A stretch of DNA of 18,227 nt from VFZS01 sp964353255 (GCA_964353255.1 CAYGVJ010000108.1:1-18227), one strand, 5' to 3'. Numbered from the stretch's first letter, positions 1-7,648 are shown. Made by a program: numbers and translations. The notes: generated from the sequence alone by a model not told the origin.

Positions 1-1144
1 CCACGCGCGCCAGCGAGGCTTCGTTGCGCAGGTAGCGCTCGGCGCCGTGGTGCCACTTGTAGATGTCCTCGACCACCCGCAGCCAGCGGCGATCGTAAAG
101 CGTGCCCGAGAACTTGGCGAACCAGGGACGCAGGCCGTTGGCGATACCGTCACTCACCCAGATGCGGATCTCCGCCTCGCTCTGCACCGAGTCCTTCCAA
201 CGGTACGGCTCTTCCAGGCCCACGCTGAAGAGGCCGGCCACCGGCTTGCGACCCAAAACGGCGCGGTATTCCTTGGCGTTCTTTCCGGCGGCCCAGGGTG
301 GCATGAGGCCGCGGCGGGCCTGCCGATCGGCGGCCAGCATGGGCGCCAGCTCGCCCACCGTCTTCATGTCCAGCTCGCTCAACGCGCCGCCGCCGGTGTT
401 GGGGATGAACCGGGCGCGCGGGTTGATCTTCCGGATCTCGCCGTCCCAGAGGCGCCACAGCTCGAACAGCCGCTGCTGGCGCCACAGAATGTAGTTGCGC
501 CGCGCGGGATCCTGCGGGTCGTTGGTGCGAGGCAGCTCCATGCCGTAAGCCGCGCGAAAGTTCTTCCGGCAATGCTCGCAGTAGCACATCCCGGAACCCG
601 CCCAGCGGTTCGCGAAGATCCCCTCCACCTGGTACAGCGAAACAATCTCGCGCGTCACTTCGGTCATGAACTGGAAGTTGTACGGCCCCAGGGCGCAGGT
701 GACCCACATCTCGGGGCTGGCCCAGTGCCGGCGCTGACGGCCCTCGGCGTCCACTGCGATCCAGTCCGGGTGGGCGTCGAAGACGTCCTGGTGCGCGGCG
801 TGCGGATCGGTGCGCGCCACCACCACCAGATTCATCTTGCGGCAAGCGGTCACCAGCTCGCCAAACGGGTCCGTGTCCTTCAGCCAGGCGCTGCGATAGT
901 GCAGCGGAACCTTGGTCGGATAGAAGGCCACGCAACCGCCCGCGTTCAGGCAGACCGCGTCGGCGCGCACCCGGCGAATGTAGTCCAGCCAGAACTGGGG
1001 ATCGTACTGGCCGGGATCGTTCTCCACCAGCACCAACTGCGCCCAGCGCATGGGCCGGTCGAACCAATCATCCTCTGCGACGGCAGCACCGCCGGCCACC
1101 GCCGCACCGGTCCCCAGAAACTCTCTCCGTGATAGTCTCGACAC
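1..1144 (-). CDS. Tat-exported putative glycoside hydrolase (GHL6-like), 3' end beyond window
   Basis: The frame is open from a GTG at 1144-1142 to the left edge, giving 381 codons. The GTG sits six bases after GGGAGG, which decides the start. The N-terminus SRREFLGTGAAVAGGAAVA (residues 5-23) is a twin-arginine signal, so the protein is probably exported. The body looks like a TIM-barrel glycosidase: FWLDYIRRVRADAVCLNAGG near residue 51, FYPTKVPLHY near 74, DPFGELVTACRK near 92 and GIFANRW near 175. A CYCEHCRKNF motif follows at 187-196. This order matches the family called hypothetical glycosyl hydrolase 6, whose members usually carry more C-terminal domains, here off the window. Substrate and catalytic residues are not known to me. 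It lies 65 bp downstream of the PEGA gene on the same strand and may be co-transcribed with it. The family call is from memory of motifs; the exported-hydrolase role is inference. Confidence 0.78.
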   Translation of the reverse strand, partial: MSRLSRREFLGTGAAVAGGAAVAEDDWFDRPMRWAQLVLVENDPGQYDPQFWLDYIRRVRADAVCLNAGGCVAFYPTKVPLHYRSAWLKDTDPFGELVTACRKMNLVVVARTDPHAAHQDVFDAHPDWIAVDAEGRQRRHWASPEMWVTCALGPYNFQFMTEVTREIVSLYQVEGIFANRWAGSGMCYCEHCRKNFRAAYGMELPRTNDPQDPARRNYILWRQQRLFELWRLWDGEIRKINPRARFIPNTGGGALSELDMKTVGELAPMLAADRQARRGLMPPWAAGKNAKEYRAVLGRKPVAGLFSVGLEEPYRWKDSVQSEAEIRIWVSDGIANGLRPWFAKFSGTLYDRRWLRVVEDIYKWHHGAERYLRNEASLARV

Positions 1145-1164
1145 ACCACACCTCCCTGTTTGAT

Positions 1165-1202
1165 CTTTGCGTGCTTTGCGCATCCTTGGCGCGCTTGGCG
1201 CG
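1165..1202. repeat. 9-bp periodic intergenic repeat
   Basis: The 65-bp gap between two minus-strand genes is mostly filled by four degenerate 9-bp units: ctttgcgtg, ctttgcgca, tccttggcg and cgcttggcg, plus a partial fifth. Similar short phased CTTTGCG-type strings occur between genes in many bacterial genomes; that is general memory, not a search result. No hairpin or terminator is evident. The function is unknown. Confidence 0.5.
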
Positions 1203-1209
1203 AAATGGT

Positions 1210-3663
1210 TCACTTCGCCGCGTGGAAACTGAACTCCGACAGCCGAATCTCGTCCCGCCCCTGAATAGTCAGCCCAAACTGGCCGACCGTGAAGTTCTGC
1301 CCGGGCACGCTCATCGTATCCACCTCTACCCACTCCTCGCCCTTGCGCAACCGGTGAGTGACCGTGGTGGGCGTCACCTCGATCTGCACGGTGGCCGTGA
1401 TCTGGTCCGGCATGGAGAGGCCGTGGGACTTCCTGGTTTCAGTCCTGCGCCCGCCCACGAACACCGTGCGGCGGAAGGACTCCTTGTCCAACTGGAACAG
1501 CAGGTGATTCCTGGGATCCCGGAAGTCCACTACCCACTCCAGCCGCTTGCCCCGGAGCAAGCCGCCGCCGGCCCCCAGCATGATGGTGAAGGTGAAAGTG
1601 CCGCCGTTGGGCGTGGCCCGGTGCAGGACCAGGTTCCCGCCCCGCCGCACGTACCACTCTCCCTGCTTGGTCCAGTTCTGCGGGTTCTCCCAGCCCTCCA
1701 TGCCGCCGCCAACCTTGGCCGGCGGCGGGCGTTGCTCGCGGGTGAGCGACAGATTCAGCGAGACCGTTTGCCCGGCGGCGATCTGCACGCGCTCGAGGCG
1801 CTCCTGATAGCCGGGCGCGCGTGCCACCACGGTCCAGGAGCCTTCCTCGAGCTCGACCGTGTTGGCCGGAATGGCCCGAGGAGAAGCTTCCCCGGCGCGG
1901 CTGGCCGTCACCTGCGCCCCCTGTGGAGACACCGTCAGCCGCAGCGTCCCGAGCTGAGCGCGCAGCGTGACTTCGTTGCCTTGCAGCTCGACGGTCTGGC
2001 CCACGGGGAAGATCCTGCGGAACTGTGCGGAAGTGTGCTTATCCTTACGCAACTCGACGCTGTGCTCGCCGGGGCTCACGCTGGAGAACCGGAACGTTCC
2101 GTCGGGGCCCACCGTCCCGACGGAAATCTGGTCCACCAGCACCTCCGCCCCCGGCGTGGCGCCGCGCACGGACAACGAGGCCAGCTTGGGAGCCGGCTGA
2201 AGCTTGAAGGCCAGCCTGACTTCCTCGCCCTTGCGGATCTCGACCTCCTGCTCCGGCACATCCTGGAAGCCTTCCTTCGCCACCCGCACGCGGTAACGCT
2301 TGGGCGCGCGCGTGATCCGGAGCTGGCCGCGACGGGTCACATTGGGGTGCTTCTGCCCGTCCAGGAAGACCGTCACGCCGTCCTCGTTGGTGGCCAGCAG
2401 CAAGGTCCCTACGTTGCGCTCCGATTGCAGGTAGGCCGTCAGCGCCGGCGCCGGACCGGACTCCAGGATGAACTTCTTCAGGCCGCTGCCTTCCCCCAGG
2501 CTCAGCTCGTGAGTTCCTGCCGCCACGTTGCCCAATTCCAGCCCGGCCGGTCCCACTTCGCCCACCGGCTGGCCGTCCAAAGCCAGCTTGGCGCTGGGCA
2601 CGCTGACGTGGATTCGCGCGCGGCCCGCGGCCTGGCTCACGAGCAGCGCCACGATGTTCTTGGCAGTCACCGGCGCGATGACCGCGGGCGCGGCGCCCGG
2701 GACGATCTCAAAGGCGAAGCTGGCTTCGCCGTAGCGGTCCGCAACCTTGATGGTGTGCTTCCCCGCGGGCAGGCTGCTCAGCGCGAGCTGCTCCTCCTGC
2801 ATCGCTTCCGAGGGCTGGTCGTCGAGGGACACCTTGGCGGCCTCCAGGTTGGTGATCAGCCGCACGCTTTGAGCCACGGGCTGGAGCGTCAACTCGACCG
2901 GGGCCAGCGGACCCGGCTTCACCTCGAGCGAGCTCGTGGCCGGCTGGTAGCCCTCCAGGACAGCCTCCAGGCGGTAAGTGCCCGGGAGCAATTCGAGTTT
3001 CAGATTCGAGGTGCCGCGAGCCTCGTTGTTGACCCGGATGGCGGCCCCGGGCGGCATCGTGCGCACTTCTACCGCGATCGGCCGCTCCGGCGGTTTCCGG
3101 CGTCCGACCCCGGAGAACAGCGCCAGCGCGATGATGGTCATGGCCAGCGCGGTCGCCACCCCGGTGATTCCCCACACCAGGGCGGGGCGGGCCCGCAACG
3201 CGGCCCACAATCCGGGCGCAGGCTTGCGGGCCGCAGCCCGCTGGACGGGAGGCGCCTGTGGCGGCGGCGCCAGTGGCGGCGGAGCTTCGACCGGCGGCGT
3301 TTTCGGCGGTTCGGTAGCTCGAACCTCTCGGGCGAGCGCCTCGCACAGTTCGACCAGGCGCGGCTCCAGCGGGCACGCGGCCCGGCAGCGCTCGGCTTCC
3401 GCCAGCGCGCCTTTCAGATCCCGCGCCGCGCGCTTCTGTTCGACCAGCGCCAGACAGCGCTGAACGTCCTCCTGGCGCTGGCGGTCGTGCGCCATCGCGC
3501 GCAGGCTTTTGGCCACCAGGTTGCCAGGCTCCAGCTTCAGGGCTTGCTCGGCCAGCGCCTCGGCGGCGCGCCAGTCGGTGGCCAGCGCGCGCCGGGCCTG
3601 TTCGAGCAGGACCTCGAGTTGGCTCCGCGCGGGCTGCTCCGGCTGGTCGGGCGGCGCGCTCAT
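1210..3663 (-). CDS. PEGA-repeat membrane protein with TPR-like N-terminus and C-terminal beta-sandwich
   Basis: The product is 817 residues. Residues 14-115 are Ala/Leu/Glu-rich helical hairpins resembling TPR units. A proline-rich linker (119-150) follows, then one transmembrane segment at about 161-184, with no signal peptide. The rest therefore probably faces the periplasm. From about 197 to 660 come at least five repeats of the PEGA type (for example MPPGAAIRVNNEARG near 203, PGTYRLEAVLEGYQP near 227 and EEGSWTVVARAPGYQE further on). PEGA domains are small beta-folds common in cell-surface proteins and next to kinase domains. The last 160 or so residues (from about GMEGWENPQNW) look like a concanavalin/DUF1080-type beta-sandwich, possibly carbohydrate binding. 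No kinase or protease motif is present. The ATG at 3663 is the natural start before the helical region. The role is unknown; surface scaffold or glycan binding is inference. Confidence 0.8.
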   Translation of the reverse strand: MSAPPDQPEQPARSQLEVLLEQARRALATDWRAAEALAEQALKLEPGNLVAKSLRAMAHDRQRQEDVQRCLALVEQKRAARDLKGALAEAERCRAACPLEPRLVELCEALAREVRATEPPKTPPVEAPPPLAPPPQAPPVQRAAARKPAPGLWAALRARPALVWGITGVATALAMTIIALALFSGVGRRKPPERPIAVEVRTMPPGAAIRVNNEARGTSNLKLELLPGTYRLEAVLEGYQPATSSLEVKPGPLAPVELTLQPVAQSVRLITNLEAAKVSLDDQPSEAMQEEQLALSSLPAGKHTIKVADRYGEASFAFEIVPGAAPAVIAPVTAKNIVALLVSQAAGRARIHVSVPSAKLALDGQPVGEVGPAGLELGNVAAGTHELSLGEGSGLKKFILESGPAPALTAYLQSERNVGTLLLATNEDGVTVFLDGQKHPNVTRRGQLRITRAPKRYRVRVAKEGFQDVPEQEVEIRKGEEVRLAFKLQPAPKLASLSVRGATPGAEVLVDQISVGTVGPDGTFRFSSVSPGEHSVELRKDKHTSAQFRRIFPVGQTVELQGNEVTLRAQLGTLRLTVSPQGAQVTASRAGEASPRAIPANTVELEEGSWTVVARAPGYQERLERVQIAAGQTVSLNLSLTREQRPPPAKVGGGMEGWENPQNWTKQGEWYVRRGGNLVLHRATPNGGTFTFTIMLGAGGGLLRGKRLEWVVDFRDPRNHLLFQLDKESFRRTVFVGGRRTETRKSHGLSMPDQITATVQIEVTPTTVTHRLRKGEEWVEVDTMSVPGQNFTVGQFGLTIQGRDEIRLSEFSFHAAK

Positions 3664-3684
3664 GGCTTAAGGTGATCCACCCCG

Positions 3685-3714
3685 AGCATACATGCATGGT
3701 CCGGGCGGGCGCAA
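3685..3714 (-). promoter_or_regulatory. Possible promoter of the PEGA gene
   Basis: On the minus strand a TATGCT box (3690-3685) follows a weak TTGCGC box (3714-3709) with an 18-bp spacer. It lies 21 bases before the ATG at 3663. It would give the PEGA gene its own transcription start downstream of the inserted cassette. The -35 match is poor, so this is only a candidate. Confidence 0.22.
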
Positions 3715-3752
3715 GCCCGCGGGCGGCGTCACCGGTCGCGTCAGCCCCCCCG

Positions 3753-3790
3753 CCTCCCAGACCCGCAGGCCGAGGCGGCTCAGGTAGATG
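3753..3790. repeat. Left copy of 38-bp direct repeat (kinase 3' end)
   Basis: This copy starts with cctcccag and continues acccgcaggccgaggcggct. It matches 5710-5747 at 37 of 38 bases; the mismatch is g at 3760 versus c at 5717. Read on the minus strand it encodes IYLSRLGLRVWE, the same peptide as the end of the kinase fragment. In this copy the frame then runs on to a stop near 3667. Upstream of the repeat on the minus strand the similarity ends at once, so this is a detached gene tail and not a second kinase. Confidence 0.85.
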
Positions 3791-3831
3791 CGCTGCCGGT
3801 TCGCCCGGCGGCGACCGCCCCTCGACTGTCC

Positions 3832-3861
3832 TGGACTGACCCGGCTACGAGTTGCTATGCT
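3832..3861 (+). promoter_or_regulatory. Possible promoter of the ATPase-DUF4276 operon
   Basis: TGGACT (3832-3837) and TATGCT (3856-3861) are separated by 18 bp and lie 16 bases before the ATG at 3878. This would give a very short leader. The start codon has only a weak ribosome site (taggg, 3866-3870). The boxes fit sigma-70 only partly. Confidence 0.3.
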
Positions 3862-3877
3862 CGAGTAGGGTTCCGGC

Positions 3878-5092
3878 ATGAGGGAGTCAACTTTCCTCAC
3901 CAGGGTGGTCCTGAGCAACTACAAGAGCATCGCCGCCTGCGATGTTCACCTCGGCCCCCTGATGTTTCTGGTTGGCCCCAACGGATCCGGGAAGAGCAAC
4001 TTCTTGGATGCGTTGCGGTTTGTGGCCGATGCTCTGCGCCACTCGTTGGACCACGCCCTGCGCGACCGCGGTGGCATCCACGAGGTGCGGCGTCGCTCGG
4101 GTGGTCATCCCACCCACTTTGCGGTGCGGCTGGAGTACAGCCTCCCCGACGGGGCCACCGGCTACTATGCTTTCCGCATAGGCGCCCGGCCTGAGGGTCG
4201 GTACGAGGTGCAGACTGAAGAGTGCGTCCTTCTCGGGCCGGCGGCATCCTCGAGCCGGGCCCGCTACACAGTTCAGCGGGGGCAAGTTACTACCTGCACC
4301 GTGAAGGGAGGCCCTCCTGCCTCCAGGGACCGGCTCTATCTCGTCAATGCTGCCGGTTTGCCGGAGTTCAGGCCCGTCTACGATGCGTTGTCTCGCATGG
4401 GTTTCTACAACTTGAACCCGGATCGCATCCGTGATTTGCAGCCGCCGGATGCAGGCGAGTTGTTGGCCAGGGATGGCAGCAATTTGGCCAGTGTCCTGGC
4501 TCAGTTGAGCAAGCACGCCGAAGCCACCAAGCGGCGCATTGAGGAGTATCTCGGCAAGGTGGTGCCCGGTGTCCGGGGTGTCGATGCGCGCACCGTCGGT
4601 CCCAAGGAAACGATCGAGTTCCGTCAGGAGGTGGCAGGCGCCAGGGATCCCTGGCGCTTTCTGGCAGCCAACATGTCGGACGGAACGCTTCGTGCTTTGG
4701 GCGTGCTCGTTTCTGTCTTCCAGTCGGCCAATGGCGGTGCGGCTTCCGTGCCTCTGGTTGGGATCGAGGAGCCGGAGGGGACCTTACACCCGGCCGCCGC
4801 GGGTGTGTTGCTGGATATTCTGCGCGATGCCAGCCGACTCACGCAGATCCTGGTCACCAGCCACAGTGCGGATCTCCTCGATGACGAAGACCTGGGAAGG
4901 GAAGCGATACTCGCTGTCCACTCCGACAACAGCGCCACCATGATTGCCCCTGTGGACGAGGCCGGTCGCACCGCTCTGCGGGATCGCCTCTACACAGCCG
5001 GCGAACTGCTGCGTCTCGATCATCTCAGACCCGACCCGGCTGCCAGTCCCTCTCCCAAGCAACTCCGTTTGTTCGGCGAAGGCAAACCCTGA
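3878..5092 (+). CDS. AAA/ABC-type ATPase (AAA_21, COG4637-like), probable phage-defence sensor
   Basis: The product is 404 residues. The Walker A loop GPNGSGKS is at 33-40, just after a typical opening LSNYKSI (12-18). An ABC-signature-like NMSDGTLRALG is at 265-275, Walker B LVGIEEPE at 293-300, and a switch histidine in TSHSADLL at 327-334. The order and spacing fit the SMC/OLD-like ATPases found in defence operons such as AbiL, PARIS, Septu and Gabija-related systems. The stop overlaps the start of the DUF4276 gene by one base (TGATG), so the two are translationally coupled and probably form a complex. Codons ending in T or G seem commoner than in the flanking genes, which fits transfer. 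In the known relatives the ATPase half controls a toxic effector; that this pair does so is inference. The ATG at 3878 is chosen because the conserved N-terminal strand begins about ten residues later. Confidence 0.88.
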   Translation: MRESTFLTRVVLSNYKSIAACDVHLGPLMFLVGPNGSGKSNFLDALRFVADALRHSLDHALRDRGGIHEVRRRSGGHPTHFAVRLEYSLPDGATGYYAFRIGARPEGRYEVQTEECVLLGPAASSSRARYTVQRGQVTTCTVKGGPPASRDRLYLVNAAGLPEFRPVYDALSRMGFYNLNPDRIRDLQPPDAGELLARDGSNLASVLAQLSKHAEATKRRIEEYLGKVVPGVRGVDARTVGPKETIEFRQEVAGARDPWRFLAANMSDGTLRALGVLVSVFQSANGGAASVPLVGIEEPEGTLHPAAAGVLLDILRDASRLTQILVTSHSADLLDDEDLGREAILAVHSDNSATMIAPVDEAGRTALRDRLYTAGELLRLDHLRPDPAASPSPKQLRLFGEGKP

Positions 5093-5703
5093 TGTCCGCC
5101 CGCATCGCCACCGTCGTGGAGGGTCACGGCGAGACGGAGGCCCTTCCGGTCCTGATTCGGAGGTTCCGCGACGAGATCAACCCGGCGTTGCCTCTCCATG
5201 CCGCACCCCCCATACGGATACCGAGATGCACACTCCTCAAGCCTGGCGAACTTGAGCGGGCCGTTCAACTGGCCGCTTTGGACGCCCGCCCGGGCGGGGC
5301 AGTGTTGGTCGTGCTGGATGCCGACAACGACTGTCCGAAGACACTCGCGCCGGAGTTGCTGCGGCGGGCACGAACGGGAGTAAGCGACCTGCCGGTCTCC
5401 GTCGTCTTGGCAAAGCGGGAATTCGAGGCTTGGTTTCTGGCGGCCGCCGAGTCCCTGCGTGGGCACCGCGGCCTGCCCGCAGACCTCGAGCCGCCTCCGG
5501 ACCCAGAGGCCGTGCGCGGAGCCAAGGAATGGCTCGCTCGCAACATGCCGCCCGGCCAGCGTTACGCCGCCACACTGGACCAGCCGGCCCTGACGGCGGT
5601 TTTCGATCTTCAGAGCGCCCGGCGGCGCTCACCATCCTTCGACAAGTTCTGCCGCGAGATCACCCGGCTGTTGGAAGGCTTGGCGAGCGCTGCTCAGGCG
5701 TGA
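5092..5703 (+). CDS. DUF4276 protein with Toprim-like acidic motifs, probable defence effector (AbiLii-like)
   Basis: The product is 203 residues, close to the usual family size. VVEGHGETEALPVLIRR (8-24) holds an invariant-looking Glu10 and Glu14. VLVVLDADNDCP (71-82) gives a D-x-D-x-D cluster (76, 78, 80). AKREFEAWFLA (107-117) supplies a further Glu pair. The E...DxD arrangement in an alpha/beta fold resembles Toprim nucleases, and DUF4276 proteins are regularly encoded right after AAA_21 ATPases. To my knowledge this pair is the layout called AbiL in defence catalogues. The likely job is nucleic-acid cleavage or another abortive action released by the ATPase partner; this is inference. The ATG at 5092 overlaps the preceding stop. 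The 3' end (5660-5703) overlaps, tail to tail, the end of the truncated kinase on the other strand. Confidence 0.8.
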   Translation: MSARIATVVEGHGETEALPVLIRRFRDEINPALPLHAAPPIRIPRCTLLKPGELERAVQLAALDARPGGAVLVVLDADNDCPKTLAPELLRRARTGVSDLPVSVVLAKREFEAWFLAAAESLRGHRGLPADLEPPPDPEAVRGAKEWLARNMPPGQRYAATLDQPALTAVFDLQSARRRSPSFDKFCREITRLLEGLASAAQA

Positions 5704-6364
5704 CCGCACCCTCCCACACCCGCAGGCCGAGGCGGCTCAGGTAGATGGGGATGTTGCGGTACTTGGGCTCGGTCGCTTCGATCTCGCGGAGCAGCGTGCG
5801 CTTGGCCGCGCGATCCGGTCCGCACAGCAGGGTGACCGAACCGCCCGCTCCCCCCGCCCCGTTGACCTTCCAACCGCAGGCGCCGTGCTCGCGGGCGATG
5901 TCGATGATGCGCTGGTGGTTCGGACTCACCAGGGCCGGGTGAAGCGCCGCTTGCGCCGCGGTGTTCTCGATCATGGCCTCCCCCAGCGCCTCCAGATCGC
6001 CGGCGTACAGCGCGTCCTTGGATTTCTCGGCCGCCAGCCGCAGCGGGCGCAGCTTGGCCGCTTCCGGTCCGGCGTCCTCCAGTTCCCGGATCACCAGCTT
6101 GTGCGTCTCCGAGGAACTGTGCGCCTGGCCCAGGAAGATCAGCGCCAGGCGGCTCTCCAGCTCCCACCACACGGCATCCGGCACCCGGATCTGGCTCACT
6201 GTAGCGTGGGGGTACTCGTACATCTCGATGTAGTTGATGCCGCCGTAGGCCGAGGCGATCTGGTCCTGGATGCCGCACTGCTGCTGGAGCAGCTCGGTCT
6301 CGATCTTCTGCGCGGCCATGGCCACCTGGTGCGGGGTCAGGCGACCCGGCCCAGAGCGGCCCAC
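5660..6364 (-). pseudogene. 5'-truncated GHMP sugar kinase (heptose-7-phosphate/fucose kinase-like)
   Basis: The 234-codon frame opens with GTG at 6364, six bases after the oxidoreductase stop. It begins in mid-domain with LTPHQVAMAAQKIETELL. It then shows GIQDQIASAYGGINYIEM, FLGQAHSSSETHKLV and WKVNGAGGAGGSVTLL, which are the middle and C-terminal GHMP motifs of HddA-type kinases. Such kinases are usually about 320-350 residues. The first 100 or so residues, including the phosphate-binding G-L-G-S-S loop, are missing, and the space they would need is filled by the intact oxidoreductase gene. It therefore cannot be an ordinary active kinase. At the other end, after IYLSRLGLRVWE, the last 17 residues are foreign: they come from sequence antisense to the DUF4276 tail. 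It is most likely a decaying remnant; use as a partner subunit cannot be excluded. Confidence 0.75.
5710..5747. repeat. Right copy of 38-bp direct repeat (within kinase 3' end)
   Basis: This copy matches 3753-3790 in the same orientation with one mismatch. Here the repeat is in frame with the kinase fragment and continuous with its upstream coding sequence, so it is the original or rebuilt gene end. It begins six bases after the DUF4276 stop codon, which places the cassette boundary precisely. Confidence 0.85.
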
Positions 6365-6370
6365 GATTCT

Positions 6371-7648
6371 CTACACGAACTTGTACTGGCCCGGCACCGG
6401 CAGCGGCGGCGCCTCCATCTTCAGGTCGTAGCCGAAGGCCTTGGGCTGGAGGTCCTGCTGGGACTTCATGATCATGTCCCAGGTAATCTCCAGGCCCGAA
6501 TAGGCCGACTCGCGGGCCATGATGCAGGTCATGGTGCTCTCGGCCACCGCCATGCCCTGGTTGAGATAAGGCCCCTCACCCAGGATGCTCTTCACCATGT
6601 TGATGTGCTCCTGCACCTGGGAGTCGATCCCCTTGGTCCCCAGGTCCGTGCCGTCGCTGCGGCCCTTGGTCCCCACGATCAGGTCGTCAACCCGGCGGTA
6701 AAGCTTGTGCTTGTCGGGATCGGTGGGCGGATACTGCCGGCAATGGCTGGAAAGGTGAACCCCGTTGGGGTAGACGAAGTCCGAGATCAGGTGGTCGTAG
6801 ATGTTCCCATAGAGCGCTTCCTGCGGCCGCCAGGCCGCGCCTCCCGAGGCCACCACGCGCTCCGGGTGCGTGCCCATGACCCAGTTGATGAAGTCGATGT
6901 TGTGGAAGTGCTGCTCGACGATCTGGTCCCCGCAGATCCACAGGAAGCTGTACCAGTTGCGATGCTCCCACTCCATGTCGCCCCACTTGGGATCGCGCGC
7001 CTTGACATGCATCACCGGCCCGCTCAGGTAGGTCGCGTACAAGGCCACGATGTCGCCGATGGCCCCGTCCTGAATCTGGCGCACCGTCTCGATATACTCG
7101 CTGGCCGAGCGCCGCTGCGCCCCCGAAACCACGGTCAGCTTCTTCTCCTCGGCCTTCTTCACCGCCGCCATGAAGCGCCGCACGCCCACCGGATCGGTGG
7201 CGATGGGCTTCTCGCAGAAGACGTGCTTGCCGGCGTTGATGGCGGCCTCGAAGTGCTCCGGGCGATAACCCGGCGGCGTGCACAGCAGGACGATGTCGAT
7301 GCCGGAGGCGATCAGCTTCCGGTAGGCGTCGAATCCCACGAAGCGGTGCTCGGCGTCCACGTTGACGCGGTCGCCGAACTTGCGCTGCTTCAAGCGCGCC
7401 AGGTTCTGCTCGAGGTGGTCCTCGAAAACGTCCGCCAGGGCCACGACCTCGACGTTCTCGTTGCCGGTCAGCAGATTTCCCACCGCCCCGGTGCCGCGTC
7501 CGCCCACGCCGATCAACCCCGCCTTGAGCTTGGCCGGCGCGGCCCCGCGCACCAGTTCCGGCCGGATGATGGTGAAAGCGGAAGCCCCCGCTCCCGCAAC
7601 CGTGGATCCCTTGAGCAAGGACCGACGGGATAGTGTCTCCGCTGGCAT
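6371..7648 (-). CDS. Tat-exported Gfo/Idh/MocA-family NAD(P)-dependent oxidoreductase
   Basis: The product is 425 residues. The N-terminus has a twin-arginine signal (SRRSLLKGSTVAGAGASA, residues 7-24). The Rossmann motif GLIGVGGRG is at 44-52. The family signature CEKP is at 145-148, with Lys147 the expected catalytic lysine, and HNIDFINW at 249-256 holds the conserved histidine region. The family oxidises, reduces or epimerises sugars and inositols. Export with a nucleotide cofactor implies Tat folding in the cytoplasm, as in the known periplasmic glucose-fructose oxidoreductase. A strong AGGGGG ribosome site precedes the ATG at 7648, and the gene starts 13 bases after the stop of a paralogue. 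Its own stop (7-8 bases before the truncated kinase) ends the intact part of the operon. The substrate is unknown. Confidence 0.9.
   Translation of the reverse strand: MPAETLSRRSLLKGSTVAGAGASAFTIIRPELVRGAAPAKLKAGLIGVGGRGTGAVGNLLTGNENVEVVALADVFEDHLEQNLARLKQRKFGDRVNVDAEHRFVGFDAYRKLIASGIDIVLLCTPPGYRPEHFEAAINAGKHVFCEKPIATDPVGVRRFMAAVKKAEEKKLTVVSGAQRRSASEYIETVRQIQDGAIGDIVALYATYLSGPVMHVKARDPKWGDMEWEHRNWYSFLWICGDQIVEQHFHNIDFINWVMGTHPERVVASGGAAWRPQEALYGNIYDHLISDFVYPNGVHLSSHCRQYPPTDPDKHKLYRRVDDLIVGTKGRSDGTDLGTKGIDSQVQEHINMVKSILGEGPYLNQGMAVAESTMTCIMARESAYSGLEITWDMIMKSQQDLQPKAFGYDLKMEAPPLPVPGQYKFV

Larger units (their letters stand above)
3753..5747. mobile_element. Putative inserted defence cassette bounded by 38-bp direct repeats
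   Basis: Two plus-strand genes (ATPase and DUF4276) interrupt a run of minus-strand genes. They are bounded by two direct copies of a 38-base sequence (37 of 38 identical), which is the 3' coding end of the adjacent GHMP kinase gene. The stretch between the copies is 1919 bp and holds only the two genes and a short leader. The layout resembles integrative elements that insert at a gene's 3' end and rebuild it. No integrase or transposase is visible, so mobility would have to be supplied in trans or the event is old. A duplication with partial deletion of the kinase region is the alternative. Confidence 0.45.

Noticed and set aside
150..1067. 305-codon minus-strand frame within the left hydrolase gene
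   Set aside because: It is an out-of-frame shadow; the correct frame runs from the GTG at 1144 through the left edge and carries the hydrolase motifs.
1129..3675. 848-codon open frame on the plus strand opposite the PEGA gene
   Set aside because: It is a GC-rich antisense shadow: Arg/Gly/Leu/Ala-heavy, without domains, while the minus-strand frame shows a membrane span and repeats.
3705..3720. Hairpin with 6-bp arms and GCAA loop as a terminator
   Set aside because: There is no T-run on either side, and GC-rich stems of this size are frequent by chance in this DNA.
3667..3918. 83-codon minus-strand open frame across the left repeat
   Set aside because: Only the 12-residue repeat-encoded peptide resembles a protein; the rest is antisense to the ATPase start or spacer.
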